In this document: piece by piece, positions 7,649 through 15,934 of the stretch
How positions within the stretch are numbered: the first letter of the stretch is position 1
Layout of the letters: every line of letters begins with the position of its first letter
DNA from: Nesterenkonia xinjiangensis
GTDB taxonomy: Bacteria; Actinomycetota; Actinomycetes; Actinomycetales; Micrococcaceae
Assembly: GCF_013410745.1 (NCBI RefSeq)
Contig: NZ_JACCFY010000001.1
Location: 2,418,001 to 2,482,000, forward strand
Direction: 5' to 3'
DNA length: 64,000 nucleotides
Position numbers and translations under genes: made by a program
Notes under the pieces: generated by a model
Seen by the model: only the letters and a program-made list of their open reading frames with translations
What the model was told of the DNA's origin: nothing
The model's database searches: none

Positions 7649-10221
7649 CACTGACCACCCAGACCACCACTGACACCCAGACCACCACGGACGCCGCACA
7701 GATCACTGCTGAAGGATCCGCCGGGCCGACCGGCAGAGACGCCTGGCTGCGATTCCGTCCCGCCGACCCCGCGCTCGACGCCGAGTACGTCCACCGCTGG
7801 CTGACCGACCCCGGCGCCCATCACTGGCAGATGGGGCACCTGAGCCTCGAGCAGGTCCGGGACTACCTGGAGGGGATCGCCGCCGACGACGCCCAGGACG
7901 CATGGCTGGGGGAGGAGAGCCTCGACGCCGTCCCCGGGGAGGAGCCCGGTCCCGCCGATCCGACGAGGCGGCCGCTGGTGTACGTGGAGACCTACGATCC
8001 CGCGCGTATCGTGCTCGCCGACGTCCATCACGTCGAGCCCGGGGACCGAGGCATGCATCTGCTCACCGCCCCCGCCCCGGCCGACCGCACCCGGCGTCGT
8101 CACGGACTGACCAGTGCCGTGATGCGTGCCGTGGTCGCCCACTGCCGGGCACTGGGGGCGCACCGGATCGTCGTCGAGCCGGACGTGGAGAACCACGCGG
8201 TGCGCCGGAAAAACCGCGAGGTCGGCTTCGAGGAGCTGCGTGCCGTCGAGCTGCCGGACAAGCGCGCCATGCTCAGCGTCCTGGGCCCGAGGACCCGCCC
8301 GGAGCCGAACGTCGAGCTGGACGAGACCCTGCGCCCGGACTCGGAGGCTCCGCATCTGCGCCCGGAGCATATGGTGCAGGCGCAGCGACATCTGGTGGCC
8401 AAGGCGTTGGCCGAGTTCAGCCACGAGAAGCTCATCACCCCGGTCCCGGACGAGTCCCGGGCCCAGGCGGCCTCTCATCAGTCGGCCATCCCTGATGGCG
8501 ACACCGGGGGGATCCGCGCCTGGCGCCTGGAGATCCCCGGCGCCAGCGTGCATCGCTTCCGTGCCCGCCGCCTGCGTCTGGACCACTGGGTGATCGAGGA
8601 GGAGAGCATCCTGCGCCACGATCCCGTCGAGGGACACCAGCTCCCGCTGGACGCTCAGGAGCTCGTGGTCGAGCTCCAGGACCGCCTCGGCATTCCTGAT
8701 GCGCTGCTGGGCACCTACCTGGAGGAGGTCTCCTCCACTCTCTCCAGCGCGGCCTATAAGCACCAGCGCGGCGGTCCCTCGGCCGCTCAGCTGGCCCGCG
8801 GCAGAAGAGACCTCGACGCGGCCGCAGACTTCCAGCAGACCGAAGCCGCCATGACCGAGGGGCATCCCTGCTTCGTGGCCACCAACGGGCGCATCGGCTT
8901 CAGCCTGGATGACCTGCGCGCCTACGCTCCGGAGTCGGGAGGGCGATTCCGCTACCTGTGGCTGGCCGCGCGCCGGGCCCATGCCCGCCTGGAGCTGAGC
9001 GCCGGTCGCAGCGAGGCGCAGCACTGGGAGGACGAGCTCGGCACCGAGGCCCTGAGCCGCCTGCATGCCCGCCTGGACGCGCTGGGCCTGGACCCGACGG
9101 AGTACGCGCTCCTGCCGGTCCATCCCTGGCAGTTCCAGCACCGGATCGCGGTGAGCTTCGCCCCGGACATCGCCCGACGGGACCTGGTGGTGCTGGGGGA
9201 GGGCCCCGGGGCGTGGCAGCCTCAGCAGTCCATCCGCACGGCCTTCGACGTCGAGCACCCCGGCCGCTCCTACATCAAGACGGCATTGTCCATCCAGAAC
9301 ATGGGCTTCCTGCGTGGCCTCTCTCCGGCCTACATGCGGGCCACGCCGGCGATCAATGACTGGGTCGCCACCGAGGTCCGCACGGACGCCCGACTGGCGG
9401 CCCTGGGCTTCGACGTGCTGCGCGAGCACGCCTCCATCGGCTACACCGGGGACGCCTACCACCGAGCCTCCAGCTCCTCGGACCAGCAGAAGATGCTGGC
9501 CGCCCTGTGGCGCGAGAGCCCCTTCGCCCGGCTGGGCGAACAGCGGGGGCAGCCGATGGGCCAGGACGACCGGGCGGGTTCCGGGGAGCGGCTGATGACC
9601 ATGGCCGCGCTGCTCCATCGTGACGCCCGCGGCGCCTCCGTGGCCGCGGCGCTCATCGGCGGCTCCGGACTGGAGGCGCACCGCTGGCTGGCGGAGTATC
9701 TGCGCGCCTACCTGCTGCCGATCATCCACTGCCTGGAGGTCCACGAGCTGGCGTTCATGCCGCATGGGGAGAACATCATCCTGCGGCTGCGCGATGCGCG
9801 TGTGACCGGTGTCTTCATGAAGGACATCGGGGAGGAGGCCGCCGTCATCGGGCCTCGCGACCTTGATGCGGAGATCTCCAGGATGCGTCATGTGATCGAC
9901 GACGACGAAGCCGCCCAGCTGATCTTCACCGACGTCTTCGGCGGGGTGCTGCGCCATCTGGCGGGGATCCTGCACACCGACGGCGTGCTGGACGAGTCCA
10001 CCTTCTGGGCCACCGTCGGTGCGGTCGTGGCCGAGCAGGAGGAGGCGGGGGAGGCCGAGGACGTGCGCCGCCGTCGTCGGCTGGACCTGCGGGTGCGGCG
10101 CTACGCGCAGTCCTGTCTGAACCGGCTGCAGCTGCGCAACACCCGCCAGATGGTGGACCTGTCCGACGCCTCGGGCTCGCTCATCTACTCCGGCGAGCTG
10201 GAGAACCCGATCGGCCGGTGA
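7645..10221 (+). CDS. desD: Fused N-acyltransferase and NIS siderophore synthetase (DesC-DesD fusion)
   Basis: One 858-residue chain joins two enzymes that are separate in Streptomyces. Residues about 30-215 are a GNAT/AlcB-type acyltransferase (AWLRFRPADPALDAEYVHRW, PRRKNREVGFEE-like region) that would acylate N-hydroxycadaverine. Residues about 240-850 are an IucA/IucC-type NIS synthetase with a FhuF-like end, condensing the units in an ATP-dependent way. Visible synthetase motifs are VHPWQFQH (His493), IRTAFDVEHPGRSYIKTALS, and HGENIILRL (His707). It starts in an ATGA overlap with desB. Expected products are hydroxamate siderophores of the desferrioxamine/bisucaberin type. No transporter or esterase for the siderophore lies in the window. 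Confidence 0.92.
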   Translation: MTLTTQTTTDTQTTTDAAQITAEGSAGPTGRDAWLRFRPADPALDAEYVHRWLTDPGAHHWQMGHLSLEQVRDYLEGIAADDAQDAWLGEESLDAVPGEEPGPADPTRRPLVYVETYDPARIVLADVHHVEPGDRGMHLLTAPAPADRTRRRHGLTSAVMRAVVAHCRALGAHRIVVEPDVENHAVRRKNREVGFEELRAVELPDKRAMLSVLGPRTRPEPNVELDETLRPDSEAPHLRPEHMVQAQRHLVAKALAEFSHEKLITPVPDESRAQAASHQSAIPDGDTGGIRAWRLEIPGASVHRFRARRLRLDHWVIEEESILRHDPVEGHQLPLDAQELVVELQDRLGIPDALLGTYLEEVSSTLSSAAYKHQRGGPSAAQLARGRRDLDAAADFQQTEAAMTEGHPCFVATNGRIGFSLDDLRAYAPESGGRFRYLWLAARRAHARLELSAGRSEAQHWEDELGTEALSRLHARLDALGLDPTEYALLPVHPWQFQHRIAVSFAPDIARRDLVVLGEGPGAWQPQQSIRTAFDVEHPGRSYIKTALSIQNMGFLRGLSPAYMRATPAINDWVATEVRTDARLAALGFDVLREHASIGYTGDAYHRASSSSDQQKMLAALWRESPFARLGEQRGQPMGQDDRAGSGERLMTMAALLHRDARGASVAAALIGGSGLEAHRWLAEYLRAYLLPIIHCLEVHELAFMPHGENIILRLRDARVTGVFMKDIGEEAAVIGPRDLDAEISRMRHVIDDDEAAQLIFTDVFGGVLRHLAGILHTDGVLDESTFWATVGAVVAEQEEAGEAEDVRRRRRLDLRVRRYAQSCLNRLQLRNTRQMVDLSDASGSLIYSGELENPIGR

Positions 10222-10258
10222 CGGGGAGCTGCGTTGCGGGGCTCGGCGGGTCGGGTGC

Positions 10259-10969
10259 TCAGTCCAGAGCGGGCTCGACCAGGCCGAGCTCCGTGGCGCG
10301 GATGATCAGCTGCACCCGGTCCCGCACCCCGAGGCGCTGCATGAGCCGCCCCATGTAGGCCTTCACCGTGGCCTCCGAGACCACCATCTGGGCGGCGATC
10401 TCTGCATTGGAACGCCCGCTGGCCAGCAGCTTCAGCCCCTGCAGCTCCCGCTCCGGGATCCGTGGCAGTTCCGGGTAGCGGCGCAGCATGGACTTCACCT
10501 GGGCGGGGTCGTCCCTCACCGAGAGCATCAGCTCATGGGCCACAGAGGGGGAGAAGGGCGCCATGCCGACGTGCACCTGCCGGATGGCGTCGATGATCTG
10601 CTCAGGTTCGGCGTCCTTGACGATGTAGCCGCCCGCCCCGGCGCGCAGCGCGGGGATCACATAGCGCTCCGTGGAGAACGTCGTCACCGCCAGCACCGAG
10701 ACCGAGTCGAACATCCGGCGGATCTGCGCGGTGGCCTGGATGCCGTCGGTGCCCGGCATGTGCATGTCCATCACGACCACATCGGGCAGCAGCTGCCCGA
10801 CCATCTCCACTGCGGCCTTGCCATCGCGGACCTCGCCGATGCAGCTCATGCCCGCGGTGGAGTCCACGTAGGTGCGCAGGGCCGTGGACATCATCGGATG
10901 GTCATCGGCGATGAGCACCCGGATCTCACCGACGGCGTCATTCACAGCACTCGCGCAGGTCATGACCAT
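10259..10969 (-). CDS. LuxR/NarL-family response regulator
   Basis: A two-component response regulator of 236 residues. The receiver domain (about 17-135) shows the acidic pocket ADDHP, the phosphorylated aspartate Asp68 in VVVMDMHMPG, and the switch lysine in GGYIVKDAEP. A LuxR-type HTH follows at about 170-230 (ERELQGLKLLASGRSNAEIA, VSEATVKAYMGRLMQRLGV). An alternative ATG is at 10963. It is divergent from a histidine kinase with only 42 bases between the starts, so the pair shares one promoter region and is probably cognate. The target genes are unknown; its 3' end is 37 bases from that of desD. Confidence 0.93.
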   Translation of the reverse strand: MVMTCASAVNDAVGEIRVLIADDHPMMSTALRTYVDSTAGMSCIGEVRDGKAAVEMVGQLLPDVVVMDMHMPGTDGIQATAQIRRMFDSVSVLAVTTFSTERYVIPALRAGAGGYIVKDAEPEQIIDAIRQVHVGMAPFSPSVAHELMLSVRDDPAQVKSMLRRYPELPRIPERELQGLKLLASGRSNAEIAAQMVVSEATVKAYMGRLMQRLGVRDRVQLIIRATELGLVEPALD

Positions 10970-11011
10970 GATTCTAGGACCGCCGCCTGGACGTCCTCGT
11001 AGACTGTCTGC

Positions 11012-12196
11012 GTGCCGAGTGTCGCAGAGGAGTTCGAATCACAGGGGTTCTGGTACGCCCGGGACCTGAACAAATGGCTTCTGGTGGTCGTCACCCTGCT
11101 GTTCGGCATCGCCCTGGGCTCGGACATCATCCTGGAGATGCTCGAGGGCAAGTCCTTTCCCGTGGAGATCGCGGTCGCGGGCCTGCTCAGCGTGGGCTGC
11201 GTGGTGCTGCTGTGGGTCCGGGTGACCTGGGCCGCCGTCGTCGGGCTGGTGATGGTGGCAGTCAGCCTGTTCACCGAAGGGCTGGCCTACTCGCTGGTGC
11301 TGGCGGTGCTGCTCGTCGGCATCGGAGCGATGGTCACCACGAAGCTGTTCCGCCGCACCCTGCTGGCGGCGAGCCTGGTGTGGACGGGGTTCCTGACCAA
11401 TCAGCTCGAGGAGCCCATCAACGGGCTGGTGCTCATGGCCATCATGGTGCTGCTGATCATGGGCTCCTACGGGCTCGGCTCCGCGTTCCGTAAGGTCACC
11501 AACGCCCGCCTGCAGTCCCGGCGCGAGCTCGAGGAGGTCGAAGCCGCGCATCGTGAGTCGGTGGCGGCCGAGCGCAAGTCCATCGCCCGGGACCTGCATG
11601 ACATCGTCGCCCACGACATCACCATCATCGCCATGCAGTCCCGTGCGGCGCAGATGACCGGCACCGAGGACTCCTATCGCACCGCGGTGGAGGTCATCGG
11701 GGAGTCCTCCCGCGCCGCGCTGCAGGACCTGCGTCGCATGCTCAATCTGCTCCAGGAGGACGGCGCCCTCGACGACATCCCCTCGTCCTCGGCCACGGAG
11801 CTGGACATCCGCACCGGAGCTGCGACGTTCTGTCAGCAGCTGCGCGGACTCGGGTTCACCGTCACCTACGAGCTCGACGGAGACGTCGCGGCCCTCTCCC
11901 GCTCCGTACACGCGGCCCTGTACCGGATCCTCCAGGAGTGCACCACCAATGTGGCCCGCTATGCCGGGCACGGGCAGACCTGCTGGGTCCTGATCTGGTC
12001 GGGGGAGGAGGAGGCCGGGCTGACGGTGAGCAACACGGTGACCTCCCGTGGCAGGGCGGTGTCTCGCTGGTCCAGCTCAGGAGCGGGACTGATCGGCATC
12101 CGGGACCGCGCGGCGGCCTTCGGCGGCACCGCCCGCGCCGGCTTCGACCGCAAGGGTCACTGGGTGGTCACGGTCCAGGGCCTGAAGAAGGACTGA
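11012..12196 (+). CDS. Sensor histidine kinase, HisKA_3 (NarL-type partner)
   Basis: The 394-residue membrane kinase is likely partner of the divergent LuxR-type regulator. The first about 165 residues hold about five or six hydrophobic segments with very short loops, so no large extracellular sensor is present. After a coiled linker (RRELEEVEAAHRESVAAERK) comes the HisKA_3 box with phospho-acceptor His196 (ARDLHDIVAHD). The ATPase domain shows ILQECTTNVARYAGHG (N-box) and GAGLIGIRDRAAAFGG (G-box). The start is a GTG. The signal is unknown; such membrane-embedded sensors often respond to envelope stress or membrane-active compounds. Confidence 0.92.
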   Translation: MPSVAEEFESQGFWYARDLNKWLLVVVTLLFGIALGSDIILEMLEGKSFPVEIAVAGLLSVGCVVLLWVRVTWAAVVGLVMVAVSLFTEGLAYSLVLAVLLVGIGAMVTTKLFRRTLLAASLVWTGFLTNQLEEPINGLVLMAIMVLLIMGSYGLGSAFRKVTNARLQSRRELEEVEAAHRESVAAERKSIARDLHDIVAHDITIIAMQSRAAQMTGTEDSYRTAVEVIGESSRAALQDLRRMLNLLQEDGALDDIPSSSATELDIRTGAATFCQQLRGLGFTVTYELDGDVAALSRSVHAALYRILQECTTNVARYAGHGQTCWVLIWSGEEEAGLTVSNTVTSRGRAVSRWSSSGAGLIGIRDRAAAFGGTARAGFDRKGHWVVTVQGLKKD

Positions 12197-12562
12197 GATC
12201 CCGGTGCCCGGGGGTGTGCTGAGGAGTCTGCCGCCGACGCGAGGTACGTCCAGCCCACGTCAGGGATTTCGGGACCCCTGGAACTGAAGCGCGACACCCT
12301 GCCGCAGCCTGACGTGAACCTTGAAGAAAGCTGAAAGACACGCCGCGTGAGTCGCCGAACACTAGACGAAAGTCGACTAGAGCGAGCTTGGTTGCCAGAG
12401 GAAAATAGTTTGTGGCGTACAGAAACGGTGTACGTGCATCACGAGAACCTGGCTTGGAGACCCCGGAGGTTTCGGTGCAACGGCCTTCGGTGAGGTGCTC
12501 GGTCAGTGTACGGCCCGGGCGGTGAGAACGGCATCGCCCGGGCCTCTCTCGTGTCCAGGGCC
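12197..12562. other. 366-base non-coding stretch between convergent genes
   Basis: It lies between the kinase gene and the PdxK-like gene. Bases 12300-12430 are clearly lower in GC than the flanks, holding a small GNRA-type hairpin (GAC-GAAA-GTC, about 12366-12375) and an A-rich run near 12404. A strong hairpin terminator closes it (12512-12544). I find no supported ORF. A small RNA running to the terminator is possible but I recognise no known family. Confidence 0.4.
12512..12544. terminator. Bidirectional hairpin terminator
   Basis: Perfect 10-bp arms GGCCCGGGCG / CGCCCGGGCC with a 13-base loop, sitting between convergent transcription units (kinase on plus, PdxK-like on minus). There is no U-tract, as is common for terminators in actinobacteria. 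Confidence 0.7.
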
Positions 12563-13411
12563 TCAGGCGGACGCGCCGCTGCGGCGCAGGCCGCCCTGCC
12601 ACAGGGCGTCGAACGGGGTCCCTCCGGCCACGCGCTGACGGATGCCGGCGGTGACGAACTCCTTCGCACGTCGGGCCGCCTCCAGCGGGGTCGCTCCCTG
12701 GGAGAGCTTCGCGGCCACGGCGGCGGCCAGCGAGCAGCCGGCTCCGGAGACCGCGTGCTCCCCGATCTTCGGTGCACGGAGCACCTCGGTGCCGTCCTCG
12801 CCCACGAAGACGTCGACCGCCTCCGGGCCCTCGAGCCGGACCCCACCCTTGGCGAGCACCGCGGCGCCCGAGATCCGGTGGATCTCCTGAGCGGCCGCGG
12901 TGAGGTCCTCCAGGCTGCGTACGGCCATCCCGGAGAGCTGCTCGGTCTCGAAATGATTGGGGGTCACGAAGGTGGCCTGGGGCAGGAGCTCGGTCTTCAG
13001 CGCGTTGTCGGTGTCCAGCGCGTGGCCCGGCTCCTGGCCCTTGCAGATCAGCACCGGGTCCAGCACCACGTGGCGAGGCCGTCGCTCCCTGATCGCCTGG
13101 CCCACGGTGGAGATGGTGGCCGGCGAGCCCATCATGCCCAGCTTCACGGTGTCCAGGGCGTCGGCGTCGTAGTCGCCGAACACCGCCTCGATCTGGTCAG
13201 CGATGACCTGCGGCTCCACGGGCACGAAGCGGTGGTTCCAGCTGTCCTTCGGGTCGAAGGAGACGATGCAGGTCAGCGCGATGATCCCGAAGCTGCCCAG
13301 CTCCTGGAAGGTCTTCAGGTCGGCCTGCGCGCCGGCGCCGCCGGTCGCCTCAGAGCCGGCGATCGTCAGAGCCATCGGCGGGCGGGCGGTCTGGGAGAGG
13401 TGGTCAGTCAT
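12563..13411 (-). CDS. pdxK: Pyridoxine/hydroxymethylpyrimidine kinase (PdxK/ThiD family)
   Basis: A ribokinase-fold vitamin kinase of 282 residues. The start (ALTIAGSEATGGAGAQADLKTFQE) is shared by ThiD and the ThiD-like PdxK of Bacillus. Internal sequences SFDPKDSWNHRF, VLDPVLICKG and FVTPNHFETEQLSG match the PdxK branch better than classical ThiD, so pyridoxine, pyridoxal or pyridoxamine phosphorylation is the preferred role. The C-terminal catalytic loop reads VSGAGCSLAAAV, with the anion-hole GAGC in place of GTGD. The ATG at 13411 was chosen (a GTG at 13417 is possible). It overlaps the end of the upstream membrane-protein gene by 8 bases, suggesting coupling. A thiamin role cannot be ruled out. 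Confidence 0.85.
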   Translation of the reverse strand: MTDHLSQTARPPMALTIAGSEATGGAGAQADLKTFQELGSFGIIALTCIVSFDPKDSWNHRFVPVEPQVIADQIEAVFGDYDADALDTVKLGMMGSPATISTVGQAIRERRPRHVVLDPVLICKGQEPGHALDTDNALKTELLPQATFVTPNHFETEQLSGMAVRSLEDLTAAAQEIHRISGAAVLAKGGVRLEGPEAVDVFVGEDGTEVLRAPKIGEHAVSGAGCSLAAAVAAKLSQGATPLEAARRAKEFVTAGIRQRVAGGTPFDALWQGGLRRSGASA

Positions 13412-13910
13412 CGTCACGTCCTTCAGCAGCAGCGGTGGGGGTGCGGTCGGCCGGATCCTCCACGGTCGTCAGCGGCTGAGCCGCCCAGCGGCCCACTCCC
13501 AGGAGTACGCCCGCGGGGAATCCGACCAGCGGAATGAGCATCGGCATCAGTCCGCCGGTGCCGGCCAGCAGCACCACGGGGCCGTACAGCAGGCCCACCA
13601 GCGCGTAGCCCAACACATGCACGCTGGGGTTGAGGTGGTGGCGGTACAGCCAGCTCACCAGCAGGGTCCCCGGGATGCCCACGGCGACGGCGGCGCCGCC
13701 GATCAGCGGGATGAGCGGAGTCAGGAAGCCCTGGTCGTCGAGGCCGGGGACGAAGGAGAGGCCCAGCAGCAGCCCTCCCATGACGGCGGTGGGCAGCAGC
13801 CAGGAGACGACCCATCCGGTGACGCCGAGTCTCAGACGCGCACGGTGAGTCGGGCGGTGCTGGCGCGGACGACGACGTCGGGCGGTCTTCTCCGGAGCGG
13901 GGGTGGTCAT
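13404..13910 (-). CDS. Small multi-pass membrane protein, unknown function
   Basis: A 168-residue protein with an Arg-rich cytoplasmic N-terminus (KTARRRRPRQHRPTHRARLR). Four predicted membrane segments follow at about 35-57, 66-88, 95-120 and 123-145, then a polar tail ending EGRDDD. I recognise no family. The ATG at 13910 was chosen; the frame is open further upstream to 14177, but that part overlaps the promoter region of the divergent GntR gene. It is coupled to the PdxK-like kinase by an 8-base overlap, so a role in vitamin uptake is conceivable but unsupported. Confidence 0.65.
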   Translation of the reverse strand: MTTPAPEKTARRRRPRQHRPTHRARLRLGVTGWVVSWLLPTAVMGGLLLGLSFVPGLDDQGFLTPLIPLIGGAAVAVGIPGTLLVSWLYRHHLNPSVHVLGYALVGLLYGPVVLLAGTGGLMPMLIPLVGFPAGVLLGVGRWAAQPLTTVEDPADRTPTAAAEGRDDD

Positions 13911-14136
13911 CGGGGGCCCTTTCAGCGATCGGCGGGCACTTCCTGCGGCGGCGCCCCAGTCTACCGGCCACGCCTGGACGTGGCGCGGCCTGGGCTCAGG
14001 GTCATCGTCTCGGTGAAGTTCGGGCGTGGGCAGCGGGTGGCGACGTCGTCGTGCGGTGGATGGTGCGCAGCTCCAGAACCTGGTGGACGCATGGGGAAGA
14101 TCACAGGAAAACCCGCTGTGCCCTTCAAAAGTTCTG

Positions 14137-14150
14137 AATGTCGTGACAAA
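14137..14150. promoter_or_regulatory. Inositol operator copy 1 (TGTC-NN-GACA), upstream of gntR
   Basis: The core palindrome TGTCGTGACA is at 14139-14148, flanked AA...AA. It lies 31 bases before the GTG start of the GntR/HutC regulator. The same palindrome occurs in three other promoter regions of the inositol locus, so autoregulation by this GntR protein is likely. Confidence 0.65.
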
Positions 14151-14179
14151 CTGACAATTAAAGCGACGAAGGAGCACCC

Positions 14180-14917
14180 GTGACCCACGACCTCGAGATC
14201 ACCCTGGACCGGTCATCCCCGGTGCCGCTGTATCACCAGGTGGCGTCGGCTTTCGAAAAGGCCATCAGGGACGGATCACTTCCTGCCGAGACCAAGCTGG
14301 AGAACGAGATCTCCCTGGCTAAGCGCTACAACCTCTCACGCCCGACCATGCGGCAGGCCATGGACCAGCTGGTGCAGCACGGATTGGTCGTCCGGCGCCG
14401 CGGAGTCGGCACCCAGGTCATCGGCGCCCCGGTCCGGCGCAACCTGAAGCTCTCCAGCCTGTACAACGACCTCCAGGACGAGGGGGCGACTCCGCAGACC
14501 ACTGTGCTCTCCCTGGAGCTGACCCGCGCGGAGGCCGAGGTCGCCGAGAAGCTCAACCTCGCTCAGGGGGCCGAGGTCCATCACATGATCCGTCTGCGCA
14601 GCGTGGACGGCCGACCGCTGGCGATCATGGAGAACTGGGTGCCGCGGAGCATCGCTTCCTTCGACCAGGCAGAGCTCGAATCCGATGGCCTCTACAACCT
14701 GCTGCGCCGTGCCGGAATCGACTTCCGCATGGCCCACCAGACCGTCGGCGCCGACATCGCCGACGCCGACCAGGCCACGCTTCTCGCCACCGATGTCGGC
14801 GCGCCCCTGGTGATGATGGACCGGACCGCGCTGGACAGCCGGGGGATCGCCGTCGAATGCGGGCACCACGTCTATCGCGCCGACATGTACTCCTTCGACA
14901 TCACCCTCGTGAACTGA
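14180..14917 (+). CDS. GntR/HutC-family transcriptional regulator of the inositol locus
   Basis: The 245 residues have an N-terminal winged-helix GntR domain (about 12-75: PLYHQVASAFEKAIRDGSLP, LSRPTMRQAMDQLVQHGLV, RRRGVGTQV). A UTRA effector-binding domain (about 95-240) contains HHMIRLRSVDGRPLAIMENW. It starts with GTG at 14180 after an AAGGAG. Its position directly before iolB and iolG, and a palindrome shared by four promoter regions of the inositol locus, suggest that it represses inositol catabolism and is released by an inositol-derived effector. This role is inferred, although GntR-type IolR regulators are known in corynebacteria. Confidence 0.9.
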   Translation: MTHDLEITLDRSSPVPLYHQVASAFEKAIRDGSLPAETKLENEISLAKRYNLSRPTMRQAMDQLVQHGLVVRRRGVGTQVIGAPVRRNLKLSSLYNDLQDEGATPQTTVLSLELTRAEAEVAEKLNLAQGAEVHHMIRLRSVDGRPLAIMENWVPRSIASFDQAELESDGLYNLLRRAGIDFRMAHQTVGADIADADQATLLATDVGAPLVMMDRTALDSRGIAVECGHHVYRADMYSFDITLVN

Positions 14918-14965
14918 CCGCACGCCTGACGCTCCGTCTGCCAGGCCCCCTCGGAAAGGACAGCC

Positions 14966-15898
14966 ATGACTTCCACACGCCCTGATGCCCCGACCTCGCC
15001 CTGGTTCCACCGCGCCGGCTCGGCCGCCCAGGGGGACTGGATGCTCGACCTCGGCACCCCCGACTCCACCACCGAGGTGCCGGGCTGGAAACACACCGGC
15101 CTGCGGGTGGCCGACCTCGGCGCCGGGCAGACCATCGCTCTGGACGCCCAGGAGGAGGAGCGCATCGTGGTGCCGCTCTCGGGCGCGTTCACCGTGGAGG
15201 TCGACGGGCACAGGTACGAGCTGGCCGGGCGGACGTCGGTGTTCCATGGCCCCACCGATGTCCTCTACACCGGCATTCGGCGCGCCGCCACCGTCAGCTC
15301 GGCCGGAGGCGGCCGAGTGGCGGTGGCCTCCGCACCTGCTACGGCGGAGCACCCGGTGCGGCATCTGCCAGCCGCAGACATCCCGCTCGAGCTGCGCGGC
15401 GCCGGCGTCTGTTCCCGCCAGGTGCACAACTTCGGCACTCCGGCCACCCTCGAGGCCGACCGGTTCATCGTCTGCGAGGTGCTCACCCCCGCCGGGAACT
15501 GGTCCTCCTACCCGCCGCACAAGCATGATGAGGAGGCCGAGGGGGAGACCGCCCTCGAGGAGATCTACTACTTCGAGATGCAGACCGCGCAGGACATGCC
15601 GGTGCCGAGCCCGGCGGAGGGCGGCCCGGATGCCATGGGGTACCAGCGCGTCTACGCCTCCGACGAGCGCGAGATCGACGTCACTGCCGAAGTGCGCAGC
15701 GGCGACGTCGTCCTGGTGCCCTATGGCTGGCATGGGCCGGCCATGACCCCTCCCGGCCACGACATGTACTACCTCAATGTGATGGCCGGCCCAGGCCCGG
15801 TGCGTCAGTGGCTGATCAGTGACGATCCGCACCACGGGTGGATCCGCAAGACCTGGGAGGGCCAGGATCTGGACTCCCGGCTGCCCTTCTCCGGCTGA
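14966..15898 (+). CDS. iolB: 5-deoxy-glucuronate isomerase IolB
   Basis: It converts 5-deoxy-D-glucuronate to 2-deoxy-5-keto-D-gluconate in myo-inositol breakdown. The 310 residues form a double cupin of the KduI/IolB family. Family features include TSVFHGPTDVLYTG in the first cupin, and SSYPPHKHDEEAE with the metal-binding His/Glu set, IYYFEMQ and VLVPYGWHGPAM in the second. GGAAAGGA precedes the ATG. It follows gntR by 48 bases and precedes an IolG-like gene by 36, forming one plus-strand unit away from the rest of the iol operon on the minus strand. Confidence 0.95.
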   Translation: MTSTRPDAPTSPWFHRAGSAAQGDWMLDLGTPDSTTEVPGWKHTGLRVADLGAGQTIALDAQEEERIVVPLSGAFTVEVDGHRYELAGRTSVFHGPTDVLYTGIRRAATVSSAGGGRVAVASAPATAEHPVRHLPAADIPLELRGAGVCSRQVHNFGTPATLEADRFIVCEVLTPAGNWSSYPPHKHDEEAEGETALEEIYYFEMQTAQDMPVPSPAEGGPDAMGYQRVYASDEREIDVTAEVRSGDVVLVPYGWHGPAMTPPGHDMYYLNVMAGPGPVRQWLISDDPHHGWIRKTWEGQDLDSRLPFSG

Positions 15899-15934
15899 GC
15901 CGCGTGGCGGCCCTCTGACCAAGGAGCATCTGCC

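Noticed and set aside
7579-9975. 798-codon open frame opposite desCD
   Set aside because: Mirror frame of a well-supported siderophore gene. No domain or ribosome binding site is seen.
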